From assembly GCF_000716445.1 (NCBI RefSeq), contig NZ_JNWK01000026.1:1-64000 (forward strand): a DNA stretch of 64,000 nt. Direction: 5' to 3'. The translations under genes were made by a program, and so were the position numbers. Positions 43,785-54,444 of the stretch are shown one piece after another. A model generated the notes under the pieces. The model was not told the DNA's origin. It made no database searches and worked only from the letters and a program-made list of their open reading frames with translations. The first letter of the stretch is position 1, and every line of letters starts with the position of its first letter. Source of the stretch: Streptomyces wedmorensis (GTDB lineage: Bacteria > Actinomycetota > Actinomycetes > Streptomycetales > Streptomycetaceae).

Positions 43785-44045
43785 TCACGCATCGTCGAGG
43801 AGCTCCGCGAGCTGCGCGACGGTCGGGTGCGAGAAGACCTGGACGAGCTGAAGGTCCGGCCAGCGGACCCGCAGGACGCGGACGACCTTCACCACGGTGC
43901 TCGACGAGGCGCCCAGATCGAAGAAGCCCATGTCGGGGTCGACCTCGTCCAGGCCGAGGGCCTCGGCCCAGACCGCGGCGATGACCTCGGCCGCGGGGCC
44001 GTCCAGTTCGAGGACGGCCCCCGGCTCGCTCGACGTCTCAGTCAC
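43785..44045 (-). CDS. Free-standing acyl/peptidyl carrier protein
   Basis: The 86-residue product starts at GTG 44045, overlapping the LLM stop. The phosphopantetheine site is MGFFDLGASSSTVVKVVRVL, with Ser in GASS where most carriers have GGDS or GGHS. The coupling to an LLM-family oxidoreductase suggests the flavin/F420 enzyme works on a substrate held on this carrier. Confidence 0.85.
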   Translation of the reverse strand: MTETSSEPGAVLELDGPAAEVIAAVWAEALGLDEVDPDMGFFDLGASSSTVVKVVRVLRVRWPDLQLVQVFSHPTVAQLAELLDDA

Positions 44046-45012
44046 CGAGCACCTCCCGCAGCGTGGTGCCGACCCGCTGGAGGTGGTCCAGGTCGCTCGG
44101 GTCGAGGAGGGAGACGATCATGCCCTCGACGCCGGCCGCGCGGTACTCCTCGATCCGCTCCTGCACCTGGGCCTCGGTACCGCACAGCGCGAGGCCGCGG
44201 GCCGCGCTCGGCGCCACGCCCAGGAGCGTGCCCAACCGCTCCAGGGATTCCTGGAGTTCGGCCTCGGAGTCGGTGACGATCGCCGTGCCCAGCCACGTCC
44301 GGCTGATCTCGGAGCTGTCGCGGCCCGCGGCCTCGCACGCCCGCTCCAGCACCTCGATCTTGTGGCGCACGGTGGCGGGCCCGCCGAAGAAGTTGCAGGC
44401 GTCGCCGTGCCGGGCCACCAGCGGGATGAGCACCTTCTCGCCGCCGCCGCCGATGAGGATGGGCGGCCCGCCGGGGCTGATCGGGGCCGGCACGTTCAGG
44501 GGCTCGTCCACGCTGTGGTGCTTCCCGGAGAACCGGGGCGCGTGCTCGGTGAACATCGCCCGGCAGATCTGCACCGCCTCGTCGAGCGCCGCCAGACGCT
44601 CCCGGGGCGTGCGGAACTCCATGCCGTACGCGTGGGTCTCCTCGGTGTGCCAGCCCGCGCCGATGCCGAGGACCGCGCGTCCCTGGCTGATGACGTCGAT
44701 GGTGGTGACCATCTTCGCCAGCAGCGCCGGGTTGCGGAAGCTGTTGCACGACACGAGGACGCCGAGGCGGGCGCTCGTGGTCACCGCGGCGAGCGCGGCG
44801 AGCGTCGTGTACGCCTCCAGGATCGGCTCGTCGGCCTCGCCGACGGAGGCGATCTGATGGACGTGGTCCATCGTCCAGAGGCTGTCGAAGCCGGACGCCT
44901 CGGCGGCGTGCGCGATGTCGACGACCTGCTGGAAGAGCTTGTTGTCCATGACTCCCGGGAAGGAGTACCCGGCGTACTGGAAGCCGACCCGGGTCAGGGG
45001 ACGGCGGCTCAT
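44038..45012 (-). CDS. LLM-class (luciferase-like) flavin/F420-dependent oxidoreductase
   Basis: The 324-residue TIM-barrel product starts at ATG 45012 (ATGA with the PqqD-like gene). FDSLWTMDHVHQIASVGEAD, GVLVSCNSFRNPALLAKM, VLGIGAGWHTEETHAYG and PGGPPILIGGGGEKVLIPLV are typical of F420-dependent members. Possible roles are dehydrogenation or hydroxylation of a carrier-bound amino or keto acid. It lies between a PqqD-like gene and a free carrier protein, all translationally coupled. Confidence 0.85.
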   Translation of the reverse strand: MSRRPLTRVGFQYAGYSFPGVMDNKLFQQVVDIAHAAEASGFDSLWTMDHVHQIASVGEADEPILEAYTTLAALAAVTTSARLGVLVSCNSFRNPALLAKMVTTIDVISQGRAVLGIGAGWHTEETHAYGMEFRTPRERLAALDEAVQICRAMFTEHAPRFSGKHHSVDEPLNVPAPISPGGPPILIGGGGEKVLIPLVARHGDACNFFGGPATVRHKIEVLERACEAAGRDSSEISRTWLGTAIVTDSEAELQESLERLGTLLGVAPSAARGLALCGTEAQVQERIEEYRAAGVEGMIVSLLDPSDLDHLQRVGTTLREVLGD

Positions 45013-45355
45013 CCGGAGACCGTCAGCTGGGCGAAGGCCTCGGCGTCGGCCGCGGACACGATCTCGACGAGACCGAGGTCGAGCAGCCGGGCGCTCACCT
45101 CGTGGACGCCCTCACGGATGTCCGCCACCGGCAGGTCCAGCTGCCCGGCGACGCCGTCGGCGATCTCGGCGAGGGTGCGGCGCCCGTCGACGAGCAGCCA
45201 GACGACGCGCGCGTCGCGGTCGAGCACGTACCGGCCGATCACGGTCTCCAGCAGCACCCCTCCCTCGGCGCGGTCGCTCAGCTCCATGACCTGGTCGGTC
45301 CGGCGGGCGGTGACGTCCAGTCGACGGACGAGGACGGTGGTGTCGTTGACAGTGC

Positions 45356-45359
<4 letters not shown>
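45009..45359 (-). CDS. PqqD-like protein (RiPP-recognition-element fold)
   Basis: The 116-residue product starts at ATG 45359, overlapping the KS-ACP stop. The pattern GGVLLETVIGRYVLDRDARV, VWLLVDGRRTLAEIADGV and a final helix-strand LLDLGLVEIV matches PqqD, a small winged-helix fold that binds precursor peptides in RiPP pathways. Its occurrence inside an NRPS/PKS operon is unusual; it may bind the small peptide encoded at 36.8 kb, or have been recruited to bind a carrier-bound peptide. Confidence 0.7.
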
Positions 45360-47719
<2,360 letters not shown>

Positions 47720-47763
47720 GGGAGGACTCCAGGTGGATCGGTGTGGCGTTGCGGCGGCGGCTC

Positions 47764-49623
47764 TCACGACTCGTTCGGCACCGGAGGGGCCTCGGTCGTG
47801 GTGCCGGCGCGGACCCGGGCGACGAAGTCGGCCAGCACGGGTGCCTCGAACAGGGCGCGTACGGGGATGTCCGCGGCGGCTTCCCTGCGGGTGCGGTTGA
47901 CGACCTTGATCACCATCAGCGAGTGCCCGCCGAGGGAGAAGAAGTCGTCCTCGGGCCCGACCTCGGCGACGCCGAGTTCCTCGGCCCAGATGGCGGCCAC
48001 GGTCTCTTCGAGGGAGTCGCCGCGCGGCTGCCGGGCGGCGGGTTCCGCGCTCGTGGGCGCGGTGCGGGCCCGTTCGAGGAGGGCCCGGCGGTCGACCTTG
48101 CCGTTGGCGGTCAGCGGCAGGGCGTCCAGGATCCGGAGTTCGCCGGGGACCATGTGCGCGGGCAGCCGGTCGGCGAGGAACGCCCGCAGCGCGGTCGCGT
48201 CCGGGCCGCCGGGCCGGACGGTCGCCCAGGCGAGGAGCGTCGAGCCCACCGACTCGCCGGTGTCGGTCAGGACGCAGGCGTCGACGACGGCCGGGTGGGC
48301 CTTGACCGTCGCGCCGATCTCGCCGAGTTCGATGCGGTAGCCGCGTACCTTCACCTGCTCGTCCCGGCGGCCCGCGTAACGGAGTTCGCCGTCGGCGTCC
48401 CGGCGTGCCAGGTCACCGCTGAAGTAGGTGCGGCGGAGGTCGCCGGGGCCCCAGGAGACGGTGCGGAAGGCACGCGCGGTGGTGTCGGCGTCGCCGAAGT
48501 ACCCCCGGGCGAGGCCCGGTCCCGAGATCGTGATCTCGCCGGTCTCGCCGTCCGGGGTCGGCTCGCCGTCGGCGTCCCGCAGCGAGATCTCCAGGTCGGG
48601 CAGCGGTACGCCGATGGGGCTTCCCGCGTCGGCGGCCGCGTCCGCCGCGGTGATCCGGCGGTAGGTCACGTGGACGGTCGTCTCGGTGATCCCGTACATG
48701 TTGACCACCAGCGGCTGGGCGTCGCCCCGGCGCGCGAACCACGCGCCGAGCGAGGCCGGGTCGAGCCGCTCGCCGCCGAGCACGACCAGCCGCAGCCGGT
48801 CGAGTGAGGCCTGCTGCTGCTCGTCGGCGCTGATCAGGGCGGCCAGCGCCGAGGGCGTCTGGCTGAGGACCGTGACGCCCTCGTCGTCGATCAGCCGGAG
48901 CAGCTCGTCGGGGGCACGGGCCTTGTCGTCGTCGACGACGACGAGGCGGCCGCCGAAGAGGAGCGCCCCCCACATCTCCCAGACCGAGAAGTCGAAGGCG
49001 AAGGAGTGCAGCATGGTCCACACGTCGTCCGGGCCGAGTTCGTAGAGGCCGGACGTGACGGCCATCAGCCGGGTGACGTTGCGGTGGGTGACCTCGACGC
49101 CCTTGGGGGTGCCGGTCGATCCCGACGTGAACATCACGTAGGCCAGGTCGTCGGGGCCGACCGGGACGTGCACCGGCGGGCAGTCGACGTCGGGGGCGGC
49201 CTCGGCGAGCACGACCGGGCCGCTGTGCCACCGCCCCGCACGGTCGGCGAGGTCGCCGGTGGTCAGCAGCACCGGAGCGGCGACGCGTCCGACGATGTCG
49301 GCGATCCGCGTGTCGGGGTGGCGCGGGTCGAGCGGCACGTAGGCCGCTCCGGCCATGAGGACGCCGAGGATGGCCGGCACGATGTGGCGGCGCGGCACGA
49401 GCACGGGCACGAGGTCGCCGGGGCGCACGCCGGCGGCGACCAGGCGGCCGGCCACGCAGCCGGCGACACGGTGGAGTTCGGCGTACGAGAGCGACGTGCC
49501 GTCGGCGGTCAGCGCGATGGCCTGGTCGCTCAGGGCCGCCTGGTGGGCGAACCAGGCGGGCAGTGTGGAGGCGACTTCCGCACGCTCGGTCACGGTGCCT
49601 GCGTCGCTGAGAACTTCGGGCAA
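47764..49623 (-). CDS. NRPS module: adenylation - thiolation, Thr-like code
   Basis: The product has up to 619 residues from TTG 49623; GTG 49593 is an alternative. The A domain carries A3 FTSGSTGTPKGVEVTH, A4 FAFDFSVWEMWG, A5 NMYGITETTVHVTYR, A8 RVDEQ-type GRRDEQVKVRGYRIE and A10 NGKVD. The T domain has FFSLGGHSLMVIKVV near 565. Pocket residues read D-F-W-S-V-G-M-V-H-K, two changes from the threonine code DFWNIGMVHK, so threonine or a close analogue is expected. No C or TE domain is fused. It lies between the A-T-C gene and the KS-ACP gene on one strand. Confidence 0.9.
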   Translation of the reverse strand: MPEVLSDAGTVTERAEVASTLPAWFAHQAALSDQAIALTADGTSLSYAELHRVAGCVAGRLVAAGVRPGDLVPVLVPRRHIVPAILGVLMAGAAYVPLDPRHPDTRIADIVGRVAAPVLLTTGDLADRAGRWHSGPVVLAEAAPDVDCPPVHVPVGPDDLAYVMFTSGSTGTPKGVEVTHRNVTRLMAVTSGLYELGPDDVWTMLHSFAFDFSVWEMWGALLFGGRLVVVDDDKARAPDELLRLIDDEGVTVLSQTPSALAALISADEQQQASLDRLRLVVLGGERLDPASLGAWFARRGDAQPLVVNMYGITETTVHVTYRRITAADAAADAGSPIGVPLPDLEISLRDADGEPTPDGETGEITISGPGLARGYFGDADTTARAFRTVSWGPGDLRRTYFSGDLARRDADGELRYAGRRDEQVKVRGYRIELGEIGATVKAHPAVVDACVLTDTGESVGSTLLAWATVRPGGPDATALRAFLADRLPAHMVPGELRILDALPLTANGKVDRRALLERARTAPTSAEPAARQPRGDSLEETVAAIWAEELGVAEVGPEDDFFSLGGHSLMVIKVVNRTRREAAADIPVRALFEAPVLADFVARVRAGTTTEAPPVPNES

Positions 49624-49699
49624 CTCTTCCCCCAGGAAACGAACAATTCTCGGTGTCGTCCGGAATCCGCGCCCCCGTGGGGCCCGTTCCGAACGGAGG

Positions 49700-52600
49700 T
49701 CAGGCGTTCTCGGTGAACGCGTCCAGCAGCGATTCCCACCGCGCGCAGAGCGCGAGGACCCGGTCCCGGGAGACCCACGGCGGATACTCGATCCGCCCGG
49801 TCAGTCCCGATTCCCCGTGGTCGGTCAGCAGGACGGTCCAGGGCCAGCGCACGCCCAGCGGGGTCACCGGCAACGACCGTGCCGTGCATCCGGGGACGGA
49901 CAGCGCGGGGGCCGGGTCGCGGTCCCAGGCGATGACCAGCGGTGCGAGGGATCCCGCCTCGCGCACGCCGAGTGCGGCCATCAGCGTGGGGAAGGGCACG
50001 CGCGACCAGGTGCGCGCCTCCGCCACGGCGTCCCGCGCCCGGCGCAGGGCCAGGGCCGGACCGGCCTCGCGGGCGTAGCCGGGGGGCGGGCCGAAGGGGA
50101 CGGTCGTGAGGAGGTACCCGGCGGTGTCGACCGCGTCGACTCCGTCCCGGTCGGCGACGGCGAGCGCGAACCTGCCGTCCGTTCCGGCCAGTTCGCACAG
50201 CGGGTCGAGGGTGGCGGCCAGCACGACGGCGAACGCCGTCGTGCCGTCGCGGCGCGCGCGGTCGCGCACCCGGGACCACGCCCGTGCCCCGACGGTGAAG
50301 CCGTCGACCCGGCAGGAGTCCTGCACCGGGCCGGGCTCCGCCCGCTCGGGCAGCCAGGCGCGTGCCCGGTCGGCGGCCGCGCGCACGGCGTCCCGGCCCT
50401 CCGGGGAGTCGAGGTGGCGGCGCTGGCGGCGCGCGTACCCGGCGTGGCCGTGGTCCTCCGGGAGGGCGGGCGCGTCGCCGCTCAGCGCGGCGGCGAGCTC
50501 CTCCAGGACGATCCGGGCGCTCCACGCGTCGACGACGAGGTGGTGCCAGACGAGCAGCACCCGGACCGTGTCCGCCGCGGAGAGGACCGCGGCCCGCACG
50601 AGGGGGCCCCGGCCGAGGTCGAACGGCGGCCGCTGGAACTCGGCGAGCAGCCGTTCCCAGGCGTCGTCCACGTCCTCCCCGGACGCGACGGACCGCACGG
50701 TGACGGACACCGGCGCGCCGTCGGTCACGAACCGGGCGTCGTCCTCGTCCACGCGGCCCCGGAAGACGACGTGGCGGTCGAGGACCGCGGCCAGTTCCTT
50801 GGCCGTGCGCTCGGGGCACAGCGGGCCGGTGAACTCGACGGCCACGGACTCGTGGAAGGTTCCGGGGGGCGCGGCGCCGGTGAGTTCCGCCGCCCAGATG
50901 CCCGCCTGGCCCGGTGTCAGCGGGGACGCCTTCCCGGCGGCGCCCTCGTCACCGGACGTGTCCGCGGCGGGCAGTGCGGGGAGGCGTGCCGCGAGGGCCG
51001 CCAGGGTCGGTGCGGCGAGCACGTCGCCGGCGGTGACGGCCCGGCCGGTCGCGTCCCGCAGCAGCGCCGAGAGGCGCGTGGCCTGCAGGGAGTCGCCGCC
51101 CGCCTCGGCGAATCCGAGGTCGAGCGCCGACGCGGGGGCGTGGGTGAGCACGGTGCGGCAGGCGTCCTCGACGGCGCGCTCGTACCCGTTCAGCGCGGTC
51201 CGGGCCCGCGGCTCGTCCGAGGTGGGGAGGGCCGGGCGGTCGAGTTTGCCGTCGCTGGTCATCGGGATCCGTTCCAGCGCGAAGAAGCGCCGGGGCACGG
51301 CCTGCGGGGGGAGTTCGTCGGCGAGCCGCGCCTTGAGGCCGGTCCACAGGTCGGCGCCGGCCGGGGCGGCAGCGTCGGCGAGCACCACGAAGGCGGTGAG
51401 GACGGACGGGCCGCCGGGGCTCGCCGGCCGGGCGAGGACGGCGACGTCCGCGATCTCGGCGCACCGCCGGAGCGCGGCCTCCGTCTCGGCCGGTTCGATC
51501 CTGACGCCGTCGATCTTGAGCTGGTCGTCGATCCGGCCGAGGAAGGTCAGTTCGCCCGTGGCGTCGGCGACGACGATGTCGCCCGTCCGGTACATGAGGC
51601 CGTCGCCGTCGGCGGCCGGCACGAAGCGTTCCGCGGTGCGGTCGGGGTCGTGGAGGTAGCCGAGGGCGACGCCCGGTCCCGCGACGCACAGCTCGCCGGG
51701 GCGGCCCTGCTCCACCGGCGCGAGCCGGTCGTCGAGGACGAAGCCGCGGTTGCCCTCGACGACCGCGCCGATCGGGGTGCGCTGCTGCGGCTCGGCGCAG
51801 TGGTCGGGGACGGTGTACAGGGTGGCGCAGACCGTGGTCTCGGTGGGCCCGTAGCCGTTGATCACGACCAACCCCGGGGTGTTCTCCCGCAGTTCCACCA
51901 GGAGGCCCAGCGGAATGGGCTCGACGCCGGTCAGCAGCCGCCGGAGGCGCGGGACGGGCCGGGCGGCGTCCGTCCGGTCGCCGGCGGTCCGGTCGCGCAG
52001 CGCGGTGAGGAACTGGGGCGGCAGGTAGGCGGAGTCGACGCGCCGGTCGGCCAGGTGGTCGAGCGTGGCGTCGATGTCGCGGCGGTACGCGTCGGGGACC
52101 GGCACGACGGTCCCGCCACTGGTGAGCGCGCTCCACATCTCGTACACGGACACGTCGAAGCCGGGCGACGTCCACCAGCTGTGCCGTGCCCCGGGGCCGA
52201 GCGGCGCCCGGCGCTGGAACGCGGCGAGCAGGGTGTGGACACCGCGGGCCGGGACCACGACGCCCTTGGGCCTGCCGGTGGATCCGGAGGTGTAGATGAC
52301 GTAGGCCGGGTCGTCGCCGTCCGTGGCGGGGGCGTGCCGCTCGGGGCCGGGCGAGCCCACCGGGGGCGGGGTCGTCAGGAGGGGTGCGACGGCGCGCACG
52401 TCGTCGTCGCCGGCGCGGAGGACGACCGAGAGCCGGGCGTCCGTCAGGATCTGCTCGCGCCGCTTCGCGGGCCCGGTCACGTCGAGCGGGATGTACGCGG
52501 CGCCCACGGCGGTCGCGGCGAGCACGCCGACGACGAACAGCGGCCCCACGGGCATCTCGACGGCGACGAGGTCGCCCGCGCCGACGTTCCGCGCGGCCAG

Positions 52601-52735
52601 CCGGTCCGCGAGGGCGGCCGCGGCGGCGGCCGTCCGGCGGTAGTCGACCGCCCCGTCGGGGCCGGCGAACGCCTCCTGGTCGGGGTGGGCCGCGGCGGTC
52701 TCGACGAACGCCTGCCACAGGTTCCGGTGTGTCAC
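49700..52735 (-). CDS. NRPS module: adenylation - thiolation - condensation
   Basis: The 1011-residue product starts at GTG 52735 with GAAGG upstream. The A domain (~10-500) has YVIYTSGSTGRPKGVV, NGYGPTETTVCATLY and SDGKLDRPAL. The T domain has FAEAGGDSLQATRLSAL near 555. The C domain (~610-1005) has SPLTPGQAGIWAAEL and the active HHLVVDAWS. Pocket residues read approximately D-V-Y-Y-L-G-G-V-C-K; Asp235 indicates an alpha-amino acid, but I cannot name it. In this order the C domain would join its own aminoacyl group to that on the separate A-T protein. It is the first gene of the minus-strand NRPS operon. Confidence 0.9.
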   Translation of the reverse strand: MTHRNLWQAFVETAAAHPDQEAFAGPDGAVDYRRTAAAAAALADRLAARNVGAGDLVAVEMPVGPLFVVGVLAATAVGAAYIPLDVTGPAKRREQILTDARLSVVLRAGDDDVRAVAPLLTTPPPVGSPGPERHAPATDGDDPAYVIYTSGSTGRPKGVVVPARGVHTLLAAFQRRAPLGPGARHSWWTSPGFDVSVYEMWSALTSGGTVVPVPDAYRRDIDATLDHLADRRVDSAYLPPQFLTALRDRTAGDRTDAARPVPRLRRLLTGVEPIPLGLLVELRENTPGLVVINGYGPTETTVCATLYTVPDHCAEPQQRTPIGAVVEGNRGFVLDDRLAPVEQGRPGELCVAGPGVALGYLHDPDRTAERFVPAADGDGLMYRTGDIVVADATGELTFLGRIDDQLKIDGVRIEPAETEAALRRCAEIADVAVLARPASPGGPSVLTAFVVLADAAAPAGADLWTGLKARLADELPPQAVPRRFFALERIPMTSDGKLDRPALPTSDEPRARTALNGYERAVEDACRTVLTHAPASALDLGFAEAGGDSLQATRLSALLRDATGRAVTAGDVLAAPTLAALAARLPALPAADTSGDEGAAGKASPLTPGQAGIWAAELTGAAPPGTFHESVAVEFTGPLCPERTAKELAAVLDRHVVFRGRVDEDDARFVTDGAPVSVTVRSVASGEDVDDAWERLLAEFQRPPFDLGRGPLVRAAVLSAADTVRVLLVWHHLVVDAWSARIVLEELAAALSGDAPALPEDHGHAGYARRQRRHLDSPEGRDAVRAAADRARAWLPERAEPGPVQDSCRVDGFTVGARAWSRVRDRARRDGTTAFAVVLAATLDPLCELAGTDGRFALAVADRDGVDAVDTAGYLLTTVPFGPPPGYAREAGPALALRRARDAVAEARTWSRVPFPTLMAALGVREAGSLAPLVIAWDRDPAPALSVPGCTARSLPVTPLGVRWPWTVLLTDHGESGLTGRIEYPPWVSRDRVLALCARWESLLDAFTENA

Positions 52736-53109
52736 GGGGAGACCTTCTCGAGTCGTGGTGTGAGCACACTTCCCCCTCGACTCGGCCGTCTGCTCGCCGG
52801 CCGGCCGCCGTGTGGGCGGACCGGTCGGTGCCTGGATTGGAGCACGCAGGGTCGCCCACTGGCCATGGATTCGTATCTCGCCGAACGCGCTGGACCGTCT
52901 CTCCGGGCGCGTGCTTTGATGCGGGACGAACAGGACAGTGCCATGACCGTTCTTCCATGGGGTCCCCATCACCCGGACGCTGTCCTCGTCGACGCGGATG
53001 GCGACGTCCTGCGCTGCACCGGAGCGGCCGGCCGCTCGCTGAGCCCCTTCACGTGAAAGTCGCATCACGCCGTTTCGGCGTCGCCGCACCACCACTTCAC
53101 GGAGCGAAG
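52736..53109. other. Divergent intergenic region without a gene
   Basis: This 374-bp region separates the minus-strand NRPS operon and the plus-strand ATP-grasp gene, so both promoters should lie here. I see no convincing coding frame or consensus boxes. Confidence 0.4.
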
Positions 53110-54354
53110 ATGCGATACCTCATTCTCAATCGGACCGCCCTCACCATGCGCCGCTACGACCTGTGGCTGGGGCCCGAGCACGAAGTGGTCCTCGTCACCG
53201 CCGCCGCCGCGGTGCCCAAGGACCCGGCCGAACGGGCCGCCGTACTGGCCGGATACGCCCACGTCGAGTGCGTCGAGAGCTTCCACTTCGACCCGGCCGT
53301 CGACCGGCTGGCCCTCGAACTGCACGAGAAGTGGCACTTCGACGACGTGCTGGCCTTCGCGGAGTTCGACCTGATGCGCGCCGCGCGGCTGCGCGCCTCC
53401 ATGGGGATACCCGGCCACGCGCCGGAGGACGTCATGGCGTTCCGCGACAAGTTCGCCATGAAGGAGCGGCTGGCGGCGGCGGACGTGCCGCTGCTCCCCT
53501 TCGCCGCCGTCACCTACGCGACGGACGTCCTCGACTTCGTCGCGGAGCACGACTACCCGATCGTGGTCAAGCCGCGCCGCGGTGGCGGGTCGATGGACGT
53601 GGAGGTCCTGCGCGGGCCCGAGGACCTGACGGGGCTCTTCGAGCGCAACCCCGAGCTGGGCACCGACGACGGCGCCCACCTGCTGGCCGAGACGTACCTC
53701 GACCACGAGCTCTTCCACATCGACGGAGTCCTCGTCGACGGCGAGGTCAGGATGGTGTGGCCGTCCAGTCAGGGCGACACCACCTGCCTGGACATAGTCA
53801 ACGGCCTCTCGCTGCGCAGCTCCCTCATGGATCCCGAGGACCCGCTCACCGAGCCGCTGCGGGAGATGACGCTCGCGGCGCTGGAGGCCCTTCCCACGCC
53901 GGGCAGTTGCGTCTTCCACGCGGAGATCTTCCGTGACCGCCAGGGCGACGCGGGTCTCGTCTTCAACGAGATCGCGGTCCGGATGGGCGGCGGGATGATC
54001 GAGGACATGCTCGAACTCGGCTTCGGCGTCAAGCCGCACGAGGTGTACTTCCGGTCCCTCGGCGGCAACAACCCGCCCGAGGTCCCGGAGCGCCCGCTGC
54101 GGATCGCCGGCGTGACGCTCTTCCCGCCGCGCCCGGGGACGCTCGTCGAGATCCCGGAGGAGTGCCCGGTCCCGGACGTCGCGGTCTACAAGAGCTACGC
54201 CAAGCCCGGGACGGTCATGTCCGGCGCGCAGTTCAGCACGGACAAGATCGCGTCGGCGCTGGCGACGGGCGGGTCGCGCAAGGAGGTCGAGGACGTGCTC
54301 GCCGAGGTGCACGCCTGGTTCGAGAAGGCGGCGGTCGTCACCGACACCGTCTGA
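53110..54354 (+). CDS. ATP-grasp carboxylate-amine ligase 3 (L-amino-acid-ligase type)
   Basis: The 414-residue product starts at ATG 53110 with GGAGCGAAG upstream. It is a classical ATP-grasp: pre-ATP-grasp domain (MRYLILNRTALTMRRYDLWL), DKFAMKERLAAADVPLLPFA, YPIVVKPRRGGGSMDVEVL (ATP lysine), AETYLDHELFHIDGVLVDGE, and Mg-binding FHAEIFRDRQGDAGLVFNEI then AVRMGGGMI. It resembles dipeptide-forming ligases (BacD/L-amino acid ligase, dapdiamide type) and differs from the permuted pair at 28.9 and 34 kb. It may attach an amino acid to the NRPS/PKS product. Confidence 0.85.
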   Translation: MRYLILNRTALTMRRYDLWLGPEHEVVLVTAAAAVPKDPAERAAVLAGYAHVECVESFHFDPAVDRLALELHEKWHFDDVLAFAEFDLMRAARLRASMGIPGHAPEDVMAFRDKFAMKERLAAADVPLLPFAAVTYATDVLDFVAEHDYPIVVKPRRGGGSMDVEVLRGPEDLTGLFERNPELGTDDGAHLLAETYLDHELFHIDGVLVDGEVRMVWPSSQGDTTCLDIVNGLSLRSSLMDPEDPLTEPLREMTLAALEALPTPGSCVFHAEIFRDRQGDAGLVFNEIAVRMGGGMIEDMLELGFGVKPHEVYFRSLGGNNPPEVPERPLRIAGVTLFPPRPGTLVEIPEECPVPDVAVYKSYAKPGTVMSGAQFSTDKIASALATGGSRKEVEDVLAEVHAWFEKAAVVTDTV

Positions 54355-54382
54355 TCCGGGCTTTCGCCCGCGGGCACGGGGC

Positions 54383-54420
54383 AGGGGTCGCCCGGCGGTC
54401 GGTACCGCCGGGCGACCCCT
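54383..54420. terminator. Bidirectional terminator, perfect 17-bp stem
   Basis: 54383-54399 pairs exactly with 54404-54420 around a CGGT loop, between the converging ATP-grasp and M4 peptidase genes. It marks a natural right edge of the cluster. Confidence 0.85.
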
Positions 54421-54444
54421 GTCGTTCACGCCGTGTGGCCGGGG

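Noticed and set aside
49355-53056. 1233-codon plus-strand frame over the NRPS gene
   Set aside because: Repetitive Gly/Arg/Val composition and no motifs; the opposite strand has all NRPS core motifs.
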